A stretch of DNA of 64,000 bases from Micrasema longulum (GCA_022494885.1 JAGVSM010004524.1:62001-126000), one strand, 5' to 3'. Positions 22,801-34,076 are shown, counted from the stretch's first letter. Translations and numbers: made by a program. Notes: generated from the sequence alone by a model not told the origin.

Positions 22801-24589
22801 ATATTACCGTTAGTTATACCCTTATGAAGAGACTGAACCGAAGCCAAGACTTAACAAATGCTAGGCGGACCCGCCAACCACTACACAACGAAGTGGACTT
22901 ATCTCAACTCGATTTCCTTTTCCAGGGTTTTTACCCGAGAGTTGCCATCGACCCGAAAACGCTCTTTCAGGGTTCTGCTTCTTTTTCAGCCTAAGAACTA
23001 TATTATTTATCCTCTCAATACACAATACTCGTATATCATTTTCTAATGAAACACAAATTAATACTTTAATATTTTAATACCACATTAAAAAAACGCACGA
23101 AAACATTAATTGCAGGGAAAATATTATTTAAAAAAAAAAAAGTTAGACTGTCATAATAAAAATAATATTTGGAGTATGGCACTATTGATTTTTTTTTGGG
23201 AAAAAATTAAAACAGTGATTTTAGTTACAATATTTTCAGTAAACGATGAATCATTTTTGTTTAATTTTCTACGTAGTGGCTCAATAAAATTGATGTAATT
23301 TTTAAGCAAATCGGAAATCATCTTAAGATATCACGGAGAAAACACTGAATCGGAAATTTGGATCGTGTAAATTATTGAATTTCCTTTTTCAAATATTTAG
23401 ATGAAGGACGAATAATTCGTGTTTCTTGATACTGAATAAAATAAGTTATTCAACATGTTTGTCTTTGGGCCGTAGGCGTGGGTGGGTGATGGTGTCAGGT
23501 AGTGACGGATATCACCGTTATTTGATTTCATTAGCATGCGAAGCTTTTAAGCCTGCTAATGCTTTTTCTGTTTAGAACAGTATTTATTTCACTTTGGTAA
23601 GAGTCAGGCTCTTGCCAGAACAGTTCAAATTTGCTAACGTAATGAAATAAATCCAAACTAAATATTCAAATTCAATAAAATTTCAATGGGACTGAAGTAA
23701 AATTACAAGTAAAACCAACTGTTTAAGGAATAGGGACAGCATATCAGGCCAGGAACCCTTGAGCAATAGCTCAATATTATAAAGCCATAATACTCTCCAA
23801 TAGCAACAGTATTTGCCTCTGAAACATAGTTTCACTGACGTAAAAGATGTCGATCATCAAAATTATCATACTCAGCTGCCTGACGATTTGATGCGAAAAT
23901 TTTGAATGTCTACAAAGAAGATTTTGAAATAATTTAACCTGGATGATTGGTGTCAAGAATGAAATATTTAATATTTATTATCATTTTTATTTAATTTTCT
24001 AAATCATTTGACAATTTAGTCTTTAAGATTGTATATTTATCTAGGTAAACGCATAGAACTGTATAATTTGTTGCTTGTAAAAATAAAATTGTAATTTCAA
24101 GAGATGACTTTGTTATTTTGCAATTACCCGGTCATCATGTTTTAATTAGCAATACACAGTGATTATTGAGGCTCCGAGACTATTTCTATTTCGAATCCTA
24201 TTTTTATCTTGATCTTCACACATCTGGTGGGAAGGTCGGACATAATTATTGTTCTCATTTTGGAGAGATTCTCATCTTTACTGGTTGAGCGACACTGGTG
24301 AATGGCGTATATTTTTTGAGGAGTTTGATCTGCATTTATTTGTTCGGCTTACTTTTTGCATTGTCTTACAACAATGCACAGAGCGTGGCTGTCAACCAAT
24401 AAAGGCACAATTTTTTCTAAATAATTTACTTTAATTTTTTTTGTAAATCTTTAAAATATGTTTTTCATTTATAAAACATTGAGTGTTGACATTCTCTTAT
24501 TTTAAAAGAAAATCTAGACATTTTTTTACACTCCTCACGGAACGATGTTACAATATGATAAAATATATAAATGAATAAACGTAGGTAAA
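22801..24589. other. Mostly unassigned AT-rich DNA
   Basis: A more complex piece lies at 23460-23640 without a readable domain or repeat. The frames at 22858, 23110 and 24249 look like chance. Confidence 0.35.
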
Positions 24590-24655
24590 TATTTTTATCA
24601 TTTCGCTATCTGCAACTAGTGGTGAATAAGGCACTGCATTGGTAGATAAAATGCA
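24590..24655 (-). repeat. SINE family A, 3' fragment on the minus strand
   Basis: tttatcatttcgctatctgc and aataaggcactgcattggta correspond to the tail side of the minus-strand SINE at 48756 (…catagggcactgcattggca). Confidence 0.45.
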
Positions 24656-24689
24656 GTGTTTTTGATTATTTGTTACACAAATTAGTTTC

Positions 24690-24850
24690 ATAATTAGATT
24701 AGTTTTACGTTTCAGGTTCAAGTCCATATAAAAATTGATTAAGAAGGTGGTTCAACATACACATTAGTTTTTATTTTTTTTATATTTAATTGTTTTTGGA
24801 CTGGCACCTGAAGCGTAAGACTTAAATTCAGATGATGATAGAATTGTTTA
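24690..24850 (+). repeat. SINE family A, degraded copy
   Basis: A box B-like aggttcaagtcc at about 24716 is followed, after a decayed stretch, by ggactggcacctgaagcgta, a precise match to the SINE A body, then atgatgatag as a remnant of the ATG tail. Confidence 0.55.
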
Positions 24851-25500
24851 AATATTATTAAAAGCCCTATATCCACCAATCCTGTTAAGTTTCAAAACAA
24901 AATAACCTTTTTCATCAAAAAAAGGGAAAAAAGTACATACCGAATGACCTTGAACGTCCCATACTTATAATGAATCTCGACAACTACCCGATGGATCTAA
25001 ACCTGTCCTAAAACAAAGCTACTCGTATTTGTTATTTCTTCGAAAAATAAAAATTAGTACGTCATATTTGTTTCTTACCGAAAATTATTATAAAATACCG
25101 TAAATTATGGTATTTTACCGCGCCTTTTGGTAAAATTACGTAATTTTACATTAACACTTGTTACTCGATTCTACATTCTGTGCATCCCTTTTATTATCAT
25201 GTAAAACGTTTTCCAAAAAAAAAATTGTAAGTGCATTTACATATTTTTATTATATACAAGCTGTATCTGTCATACTCTCTTGTACTTATGTTTATATTAA
25301 ATAGTGTATTTATATCCAACTAAAAAAAATAATAAAAAAATAAAAAATTAAATATATATTTACTTATAGGTTGATTTTTGAGACATAAGTCATGGAACTA
25401 AAAAACCTGCATTGAGTTGGGACGACGGACGATTATAGTTTCAAGACGCTAATTCTGCTAAAATATATTTATGATATCTCTATGCTAATGCTAATTATTA
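24851..25500. other. AT-rich stretch; short hairpins at 25090-25160
   Basis: ataccgtaaattatggtat near 25096 and ggtaaaattacgtaatttta near 25131 are imperfect palindromes. Nothing else was found. Confidence 0.3.
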
Positions 25501-25790
25501 TATCACTAGTGTTAGGCGGTGGGTGAGGGTCGATGGGCGGAGTAACTAACAGCGCCGGGCGGGACAAATTAACGCCTATCCGAATGCGATCATTATCTAG
25601 AGAAAAATATACGACGCCAGCTCCTGCGAAGATTATATGACGAGATAGTCCGTGGCCGCCGATGAGCCAACTCTGATTGTGTATTGAATCATTAGAAATA
25701 ATGTTAGAGGGTGAACTTTAGTGACCCTTCGTGATTAAGTATTTGAATATGGCTGCGAAGCATGTCGCCAACGCCGAAGTACCCCTTCTC
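25500..25790. other. G+C-rich complex block, candidate conserved non-coding element
   Basis: It is a sharp local rise in G+C (ggcggtgggtgagggtcgat, gcgccgggcgggac, gtggccgccgatgag). There is no repeat copy in the window, no long frame and no RNA fold that I recognise. The call rests on composition alone. Confidence 0.3.
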
Positions 25791-25974
25791 CCTTAGAAAA
25801 ATAGTAATTAAATGAAGGTACGTTTTATGAGCGTATACCCACGAACAGGTCAATCCTAAGGGAGGTTTAACTAAAATAACTTCATTAATATCTCTTTGAT
25901 AATCGGCCAGGTTTAAATCATTAAAAAAAGTTTTGAAGGCTAATTATTCCAATTATTAACATGTCCATTTTTAT

Positions 25975-26303
25975 TGTTAAATTTGGTCATGCCATGCTTT
26001 TCTCGGTCTTTTTCGATTTCTGCATCTATCAACGTTCGCATCGTAAATCTTTTTACGTCATTTTTTTCTGTCCATCTCTACGTGTCCAAACCAATGCATT
26101 ATTACTTTCTTGATTTTGTTGATAACGGGTCTCGACAGTTGTGCCCTTGTAATATGTACATAGTTTTTCCCTATATTCACCGGAGAGATTGCGTTTCGCT
26201 TACATTAAACCTACTTTCATCTCCGTTTTTCCAATTCCACTCCCATACACAAGGGTCGACACCGGGCTCCTCTGTGAACTGCTAATATTGCCTTCTGCGA
26301 CAA
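25975..26303 (-). pseudogene. LINE family L1-like tail fragment (carboxy end of RT ORF)
   Basis: The minus strand reads AVHRGARCRPLCMGVELE, aligned with the 'AVHNGVLVPTLMYGSEAW' segment of the copy at 27520, and later RKRPRKAWHDQI, aligned with 'RGRPRKTWHDQV'. Frames change several times. The plus-strand 103-codon frame 25974-26285 is its shadow. The 5' boundary is at the same element position as in the copies at 27520 and 35735. Confidence 0.7.
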
Positions 26304-26339
26304 TTTTTTTTTTTCAAGGCTGATTTGATTTGACAAAGA

Positions 26340-26720
26340 CAAAGAAAAGGCAATTAAATACCAAAACCCCTGCCGATGTTTGATTTGTAGATCTTATTAA
26401 GATTTTTGATAGAGTACAATCAAAAAACATAAAAAGCATCCTGATACAGAAATCTATATCTCCGAAAATAATTAACACAATCCGAGATTTAAATATGTGA
26501 GGCAACACTATATTAAGATGTGATAATGAATTGAATAACATAATTGAAATAATGACAGGCATACGACAAATGGACATCGTAAGCTCATTTTTTTTCAATC
26601 TGGTAATGGATGAACTTATTAAAGACATCCAATCGCTACAACGTAAAGACCTAGACTAAGAGAAAAAAGAAAATAAACACATTATATCTAACATATTATA
26701 TGCATATACTTTATTTTTTT
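26340..26720 (+). pseudogene. LINE reverse transcriptase palm fragment
   Basis: The plus strand shows DLIKIFDRVQ (RT motif A region, usual 'DLEKAFDRV'), then after one stop GIRQMDIVSSFFFNLVMDEL (usual 'GVRQGCVLSP.LFNL'), then NILYAY at about 26695-26710, where the catalytic YADD box has decayed. It lies head to head with the minus-strand tail fragment at 25975-26303, which carries a downstream part of an element of this type. The minus frame 26314-26628 is a shadow. Confidence 0.7.
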
Positions 26721-26724
26721 AAAT

Positions 26725-27519
26725 TAAAGAGTCAACTCCAAAACACTACATAAAATATTTTTTTATAACCCCTTTTGCGTGACACAAAATAAATATCTGT
26801 TCCACCTGCCAGTCTGTAATACTAACACTGCGCAAGACTCTTTCCCTTATCATTCTTGTTTAAATTACTTTTTTTTTCATCACTAAATGATATAATGTAC
26901 ACGGTTCTTCGGGGCCAGACTGCGAAACTTTAGAGTAACATTCCTCATGGTAAACTTCAAAAAAAAATTTTTTTTTTCTGAAAACTCATTTAATTTATTT
27001 TTTTTACAATTTGAATATGAGAATAATCTTTCATTTCTTGGACTAGCATTCCATCCGCAAACCCGTACCCCTTCCCAACAAAAAAAAAAAATAAAAAACG
27101 TATTTGACTAACGAAACGATACGAGGGATGTAAGCTCGAGAAATTAAGGATTTTCCCATTTTGAAATTGCAAAAAAAAAAGAATCTAGAAAAATAAGTTG
27201 TCGGAAAAACATTATTAGGATTTTTGAAAAGTTTACTATGAGGAATGCTTTACTTCATTTAAGATTGTAAAAAAAAACACATAAATATAAGAGTGTTTAG
27301 GAAAAAAAATGTTTGGATTTTTTTTAGTTAAGGAATGTTCCTCTGAAGTTTCGCTGAAATACCGTGTATATCATTCCCTTTAATTCATTAAAAATAAATT
27401 ACGCATAATGCTTTCTCGTGCTGATACAAAATCGTTAGTTATTACACTTCAGCTTTGATAGTTGATACAATTCTGTCTGTGAAATAGAACCAGAAAAAAA
27501 TATATTTACTATCGCAAGA
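26725..27519. other. AT-rich stretch with no supported feature
   Basis: Long A- and T-runs. Nothing recognisable. Confidence 0.4.
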
Positions 27520-28045
27520 GGCTAAATTAGCAGTTCATAATGGAGTTCTGGTACCAACCCTAATGTATGGAAGCGAAGCATGGAGTTGGAAAAAAAGGGA
27601 CGAAAGTAGACTGAATGCTGTTGAAATGCGATCCCTCAGGCGAATGTGCGGAAAAACAATGTATGATAGGTGCCCTAATGTCGAAATTAGAGCAGAATGC
27701 AAGGCTGAGTTAAGCATTATCGACAAAATTAAGAAAGGTCTTTGCGATGGTTCGGTCATGTGGAGCGAATGAATGATGAAAGAACGGCTAAAAAGATTTA
27801 TGATGCGAATGTGTCTGGTTGTAGAAGTCGAGGAAGGCCGAGAAAGACATGGCATGATCAAGTACAACAATTTCTTGAAAGTGGTCATGTGAAAAGTCGG
27901 AATAATCGACGTGCGTGCATGAGAAGATGTATGAATGTGAAGAAAGCAAAGGAAGTGTGCCAGGACAGAGTGGTGTGGCGTTCTATCCTCTCTGCCTACC
28001 CCTCCGGGGAAATGGCGTGATGGTTAGTTAGTTAGTTAGTTATGT
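27520..28045 (+). pseudogene. 5'-truncated LINE tail with one frameshift and (GTTA)n end
   Basis: This is the best-preserved carboxy end of the window's commonest LINE. It opens at AKLAVHNGVLVP, then MYGSEAWSW, RLNAVEMRSLRRM, and, after a one-base loss near 27738, RWFGHVERMNDE, RGRPRKTWHDQ, and VWRSILSAYPSGEMA ending at a stop at 28018-28020. The order YGSE.W / RRM / FGHVERM / RGRP..TW / VWR is typical of the region after the reverse transcriptase of many insect non-LTR elements (RTE/Jockey/CR1 group; I cannot fix the clade). The 3' end is ggcgtgatg followed by four to five GTTA units. Everything upstream, including the palm, is missing. Confidence 0.85.
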
Positions 28046-28188
28046 TTAAAACAAATAAGAATAATTAGTTTACAGTAAGTATATTTATAAGTTAATAATA
28101 CAATATATGTATATGGCAATTGTTAACTACGTACATAATTTTTATTTCTTTAATCCGGAGGTGATACAAAATTTCATAATAATTGACC

Positions 28189-28196
28189 ATTTCAAC
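28189..28196. repeat. 8-bp target-site duplication (left), ATTTCAAC
   Basis: It is identical to 31619-31626 on the other side of the hAT element. Eight bases is the standard hAT duplication length. Confidence 0.9.
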
Positions 28197-28781
28197 TAGT
28201 GATGGGAATAATCGAAATACTTAGATAATCGAAATACAAGCATTCGAGACATGCAAATAATCGAATGCAAACATCGAATTAATCGATTATTATTTTTAAG
28301 CGTGAAATGTCAGAAAACGGCCAAAAAAAAAAAAAAACCTGCTGACATTTATTTGAAGCATTGAGAGGAGGAGGGATAAACATGTACACTTGTAATAACA
28401 AAGTATATCAAAATAATAAATAATAATGAGGAATTCAGCCCTACAGGAAATTAAGTATAAAACATGTTTAGGAGCAATAAACTATGCATTCAAATTTCAT
28501 GGTAAAACTTTTTTTAAATTCAATTTCCCGTAGCACCGTACTTCCTCATTATACAATACACAATATATTTTTATTTTAAACATTCCTCAATATAATAGCT
28601 AGGTAGCTAATGGAAACAAAATCCCCCACTTTAGACGGCTGACATCGGGGATTCCCAAAGCAATGGGAATTCCATAATACGTAACATTTTACTTCTATTG
28701 TTAATTGTTATAATTCGTCTATTTGGTCTAGCTCATTCGAGTGGTTCAAGTCGGTTCGCAAAATATTTTTCCTAAATCAAA

Positions 28782-30677
28782 ATGATGAGGTCAGGGAAAA
28801 AAAGGTCGGTCGTGTGTGAGTTTTTTAAGTTTTCTGATGATAAAAAACATTGTGTGTGTAATTTGTGTAAAACGTACATAAAGTATTTTGGTAATACAAC
28901 TAATTTAAATGTGCACATAAAATGTAAACATCCTATTCAATTGAATAGGGCATTAGCAATAACGATTGAGCCGGAAAATATCAACGTCGAGGTTCAAGCC
29001 TCCACATCTCGAGCACAAGGGAATATAGATGTTCCATCTACGTCAGGAGCATCAGCATCAATGTGTGCTTCATCCGCGCCTTCACAGCCAAAACGCGTTC
29101 GACAAGTTAGGCTTATGGCACAGTACGAGTCAACGGAGTTACCACAATCGGAAATGGATGCAATAGACAAAGCCGTTGTCCAAATGATAGTAACGGACTA
29201 CCAAACATTGTCTATCGTTGAAGATGTTGGTTTTCGCAATCTTCTCAAAAAGCTAAATCCACGGTATACACTTCCGAGTAGGAAAATACTTTCAACAAAA
29301 ATGTTGCCTGAAATGTACGATAACATTAAACAAATATTAAAAACTATGCTGAAAGACGTTGAACATTTAGCAATAACTACAGATATGTGGACATCCGACA
29401 GTACCAAGGCATATATAACGGTTACATGTCATTTTATTTATCGAGACAAATTATTTGCTCCAGCCATTGCCACGAAAGAAGTGCGGGATCAGCACAGTGG
29501 AGAAAATATTGCGTCCATTATTTCTTGCATTTTGAAAGAATGGGATATATTTAATAAAGTTTTTGTTGTCGTTTCGGATAATGCAGCAAATATGAAAAAT
29601 GCTGTAACAGTTCACTTAAAAAAAAGACATCATCCCTGCGTAGCTCACACCTTAAATTTAAGTGTAAAGGAAGCAATAGAGTCAGTGGTTCAAGTAACAG
29701 CTACTTTAAAAAAATGCAGGTCACTCGTTGGGTATTTTAAACATAGTGTGTTAGCATCAGAAAAATTGAGGGAAATTCAGGAGCAGATGAATTTACCTCA
29801 ATTAAAAATAAAGCAAGACGTGTCCACGCGGTGGAATTCTACCTTATTTATGTTAGAGCGGCTTCTTCAGGTGAAACTTCCTCTTTCAGCAGCATTGTCT
29901 TCTCTTCCACAATCATCTAATTTAGATGCCGATGATTGGTTATTAATTTCTGATATAACGCCAATATTAAAGCCACTAGACAAGCATCACGTCACAATTG
30001 TCAGGAGAAAAATATCCCACGATGTCGATGATTATACCACTAATTCGAGGACTTCAACTCACACTTAGAAATAGAAGCTCTACTACGGAGAGCGGGAAAC
30101 TATTGCGATTTAAATTAACTGAAATTATTTCAAGGCGAATTGGCAATTTAGAAAATGATAAAGTGGTGGCAAAATCAACATTCCTGGATCCCAGATTTAA
30201 GAAAACCGCTTTTGGATCAGAAGACAATGCCAATAATGCCCAGAGATGGGTCACAGAGGAATTGTCAACTCTGATCAATTCTTCCAGACATGCAAGTGAA
30301 ATAGATCCAGAGCCAGTAAGTGAGATAATGGATGTAGAATTAGATGATGTTTGGTCACACTTTGACGCAAAAATTTCCGAAAAACAATCAACTGTCACTC
30401 CCGTTTCTACGAGTACCAATATGATTAAACAGTTTATAGACTTGCCCCATCTACAGCGTTCAAATAACCCTTTACCATTTTGCCAGACCCACGCAAAATC
30501 TTTGATGGAAATATATAAATTGCAAAAAAATATTTGTGCTTACCGGCAACATCTGTACCTTCTGAAAGAGTTTTTTCCAAAGCAGGACAACTTACAAATT
30601 TACGGCGAAATCGTTTATTGCCAAAAAATCTGGATTTCTTAATTTTTTTAAATAGTAACGATAATTTAATTGAGTAA
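28782..30677 (+). pseudogene. hAT transposase with BED zinc finger, frameshifted
   Basis: The transposase cuts and pastes its element by binding the terminal repeats. The amino end has a BED-type finger: CNLC at about residues 25-28 and a C-terminal H.…H pair (HIKCKH) at about 45-50. A Ser/Ala-rich linker (about 80-105) precedes the RNase H-like core. TTDMWTS near residue 198 holds the first catalytic Asp and VVSDNAANM near 263 the second. CVAHTLNLS and TRWNST are conserved hAT motifs. From about 29990 the reading moves one frame (SGEKYPTMSMIIPL onward), and within an A7 run at 30524-30530 it moves back to the first frame, giving LPATSVPSERVFS with the catalytic Glu and a dimerisation tail ending NDNLIE at 30675. 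The span is exactly 632 codons including stop, as expected for two compensating one-base indels. It resembles ZBED-like hAT genes and looks recently inactivated. Confidence 0.88.
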
Positions 30678-31060
30678 AAATATTATGTATATGTGTATAA
30701 AAAAACATTTTATGAATGACAAAAAAAAAAACATTGTCTACTTTAAAACAATATTATAATATTACGTACAATATTTTTAAGTGAATAAGTGATAATTTTA
30801 ACAAAGGTGTCGTGTTAAAACCATGTTGGAACTTGTATTTTTTTAAATCAGCATTCAAACATTTGTATCAATTTTTGGAATCAATTAAAAGTTGTAAATG
30901 TTTACCTACATTCTTATCAGGTTAGTCCCTTTATATTATAAATATTAAATATGAACCCATAGCAACAATTTATTTAACATTACATATTTGAATTTTATTG
31001 AACATGAGTGATATTTTACACTTCCGAAAAATTATTAAAATTGATTACCATTGCTTTAGA

Positions 31061-31480
31061 AATGTCATGTCCAAATTTATATCTCGATTGTCTTGAAATG
31101 TCAAGTCCGAAATCATATTTCGATTGTCTCGAAATGCCAAGTCCGAAATCATATTTCGATTGTCTCGAAATGTCAAGATCGAAATCATATTTCGATTGTC
31201 TCGAAATGTCAAGATCGAAATCATATTTCGATTGTCTCGAAATGTCAAGATCGAAATCATATTTCGATTGTCTCGAAATCTCAAGTCCGAAATCATATTT
31301 CGATTGTCTCGAAATGTCAAGATCAAGATCTCGAAATCATATTTCGATTGTCTCGAAATGTCAAGATCGAAATCATATTTCGATTGTCTCGAAATGTCAA
31401 GATCGAAATCATATTTCGATTGTCTCGAAATGTCAAGATCCGAAATCATATCTCGATGTCTCGGAAAATGTCAAGATCGA
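31061..31480. repeat. 36-bp minisatellite inside the hAT element
   Basis: About eleven units of 36 bases, consensus atttcgattgtctcgaaatg then tcaagatcgaaatcat. One unit at about 31300-31343 has an 8-base insertion and the last units are diverged. The unit contains the inverted words TTTCGA and TCGAAA, the same core as the element's subterminal motif. Because 36 is a multiple of three, four overlapping frames of 130-160 codons stay open across it (31008-31573, both strands); these are not genes. Confidence 0.92.
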
Positions 31481-31618
31481 ATGAATTCATTCGAGATATC
31501 TCGATTATTTTTCCGATTAGTACGAGTGAACTCGATTAGTTTTAAGCATTTCGAAATGTCTCGATCTTTTTAATAATCGAATATTTCGATTATTTTAATT
31601 CGATTCTTCCCACCATTA

Positions 31619-31626
31619 ATTTCAAC
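31619..31626. repeat. 8-bp target-site duplication (right), ATTTCAAC
   Basis: It matches 28189-28196 exactly. Confidence 0.9.
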
Positions 31627-31809
31627 AATATTCTCATGTATTTTTTGTGGAATATTTCATTAATTTCTTTATTGAAAATGCCCACTCGTAGCAGGCACTT
31701 AACTTAACTTTCAACCGAGGTCTTTTATTGCTCTTAGCTGGCGACGCTGGTGAACGCGTTAATTTTTTGTTCAGTGGTCATCCATACCACGTAGGTGATC
31801 TTATGAGCA

Positions 31810-31890
31810 TCTATATCTACACATCTACATCTACATCTACATCTACACAGGGCGTTACAATATACACATTATTATTATTATTATTATTAA
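31810..31890. repeat. Microsatellites (ATCTAC)n and (TTA)n
   Basis: About five ATCTAC units lie at 31815-31846, then eight TTA units at 31867-31890. Confidence 0.85.
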
Positions 31891-33541
31891 TGAATTATTT
31901 TTTAAATCCGTTAAGGTGATATAAGAAGTATTATAAGGTCTAGTCACGTTATGTCTCGTCTGGTTGTGTTATTACGTCTTAGCGAAAACTCATCAAATGA
32001 GTCTCCCGATGGAATCGCCCTTAACAACAGTACTTGTCCTTCTGAAAATCCATTCGTAAATTCAGACATTACTGAAACATTACATATTATTCTCCTTAGT
32101 ATTATATCTAATAATAAAACACCGTCCAACGCTGCCGAATTGATTGCCAACATCTCCGTTTTCTTAAATTATAATGGCGGTTCTCCTTCAATGGAACTGC
32201 AGAAGCGCCATTTCCAATAAATCTAATATTATCTTTCTTCTTCAAAAACATATATATTGGCAAATTTATTAATATTTAGCATTCTGCCTATGATTTAACA
32301 TCCATATGCAGGTGCAATAGAACTCCATTTATCTGAACTGCAGTCATCCAAATCGCCAAATATCCAGATCGTAATCAGGAAATAAAAAAAATGGGATGTT
32401 TTTCATTTTTACTTTGCTGGACATGTTAAAGTAAGTTTGTAATGTGATTCCAATTCGCTGTATTATTTCAAAGGACATTAAATCTGGCGCTCATTAATTC
32501 GGATATTTTTTTTACTGTATTTTATTTTGTGCCTACCGTGTTTGGGTTAATATATTAGATTTTTTTACAATATGAATATATTAAAAATAAAATATTTGCT
32601 ACGCCTTGATGAATTTCACATAACGTGTAAGGTTCTGAGTGGTTTTTTTTGCCAGTTTCATAATTATGTACAAACTGAATACATTATAAATAAATAACAC
32701 TTTAACAATAATTGTTAGCCTAAATTTAACGTTAAATTAACACAAAAACATGGTTTTTCTCCCGGAATCTACCAAATATTTAGCTTATTTTCATATGTTT
32801 TTGAGATAAAGAAATGGCGCTGACATTTACGGTTCGGACTTGATTCAGAGTGACATTTAGTTGTGTAAGAAAAACCAAATAACATACTCGTACTAGGAAC
32901 ATCTGTGACAGAATAATAAATTATCTTATTTGAAAACGTACTGACATTTGTATTTTTAGGTCTCCAACTGAAAAGAATAAACTAATGCGATGATAACATA
33001 ACATTTCCTCTGTAAACTCGAAAATTGTAGGATAATTATTTTTCAGGTTCAAACCGTAAAATGGTCAGAACATTAAATAAAAATCCACATGCAGGAAATG
33101 GCCTAAAATAGTTATAATTTATATTGAAAATAGTACGAAAATCATAAGAGCTTCTACCAAGTTGGGAGTTGACAGAAAAGAACGATCTTGAGGGTTGAAG
33201 TGTATTGATTAAATGATGAATAAATAGCGTAACGGAGACAGTAACTGCGTACACGTTGTACGTCGAGTCACTGAGTACTGAACTGGACTACATGTTGGAA
33301 CTGTCTAACTGTATTATCTATGTGATTGTGTAACTAAAGGTGTTGCTACTTATATATTGTAGAGTGTTTATATTTATTCCTGATGAAATTTCAAAGTCAT
33401 GTACTAATTCCGTGTTTCTCAGCGATTTTACACCCGATCGTATCAGCAGATTATTAATAATCAATTGAATGTTTTAGTAATTACTTGTTTACATACAGGA
33501 AACGTGTGATTTCGTTTTTGCACTGTATTTAATACGATAGT
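31891..33541. other. Unassigned DNA
   Basis: An 89-codon plus frame (31951-32220) overlaps a 69-codon minus frame. Neither has a recognisable domain and I leave both uncalled. The rest is AT-rich. Confidence 0.3.
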
Positions 33542-34076
33542 AGTTCCGCTGACAGAGGGCATTTGTTTCGGGGTGAAGGCCTTGGTTATTTCAGTCTTCA
33601 TGTACTGTGTGAAGTGTTGGACACTGAGGGAATCTAAAAAGAAAAAAATCAAAGCTTTCGAAATGTGGTGTTGGCGGCAAATGCTGCGGGTTTCGTGGAC
33701 GGCCAGACGTACGAATGCATCTATAATCCAGGAACTGGACATAGGAGAAAGGCCATGTGCGAGTAAAAAAATCCTGCAGTTCTTTGAGCACATTTCTTGG
33801 GGAAACTCTGATAGTTTGGAGAAAACTATTCTCCTGGGAAGTGTCGAAGGGATAATGTCGCGTGGACGTCAACCGACAAGATGGAGCGGCACAGTCACTG
33901 AATTATCAGAATCATCACTGACGAATGCCTATAGAAGAGCACAAGACCGTTCCAGATAGAGGGAGACTGTCCATAGACGAGCCATGTCTGGAGTCAGGTG
34001 TAATAACTATCCTCAGATATGAGGCATGGGTTGAAGAGAAAATTCCGCTGACAGAGGGCATTTATTTCGGAGTGAA
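33542..34076 (+). pseudogene. 5'-truncated LINE tail flanked by 36-bp direct repeats
   Basis: The frame from 33573 shows MYCVKCWTLRES, FEMWCWRQMLRVSWTARRTN, FFEHISWGNSDSLEKTILLG, SRGRQPTRWSGTVTEL and SLTNAYRRAQDRSR. After a Trp-to-stop change at about 33958 it continues RETVHRRAMSGVR. This is a widespread insect LINE carboxy end, from a different lineage than 27520. The segment is bracketed by 33542-33577 and 34042-34076 (ttccgctgacagagggcatt in both), identical at about 33 of 36 positions. I read these as target-site duplications, which would make this one short insertion of about 470 bp. Confidence 0.8.

Larger units (their letters stand above)
28197..31618 (+). mobile_element. Complete hAT-superfamily DNA transposon (3422 bp)
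   Basis: The element is bounded by TAGTGATGGGAA (28197-28208) and the complement of TAATGGTGGGAA (31607-31618), which match at 10 of 12 positions, and flanked by a perfect 8-bp duplication ATTTCAAC. It contains a BED-finger transposase gene (28782-30677) in the rightward sense. Both subterminal regions are rich in the motif AATCGAA/TTCGATT: several times in 28205-28300 and again in 31480-31605. A 36-bp array of related sequence lies at 31061-31480. The element is complete in structure, but its gene is frame-disrupted. It would need an outside transposase to move. Confidence 0.92.

Noticed and set aside
25974..26285. 103-codon plus-strand frame
   Set aside because: It is the shadow of a minus-strand LINE tail.
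27535..27888. 117-codon minus-strand frame
   Set aside because: It is the shadow of the plus-strand LINE tail at 27520-28045.
31061..31480. CRISPR-like regular repeat of 36 bp
   Set aside because: Units are directly adjacent with no spacers, and the array lies inside a eukaryotic hAT element. It is a minisatellite.
31008..31573. Open frames of 134-158 codons on both strands
   Set aside because: All translate the 36-bp array (a multiple of three) in different frames. The protein would be a pure repeat and no family fits.
31951..32220. 89-codon plus frame with an antisense frame
   Set aside because: No recognised motif. Overlapping open frames in both strands at this length can arise by chance.
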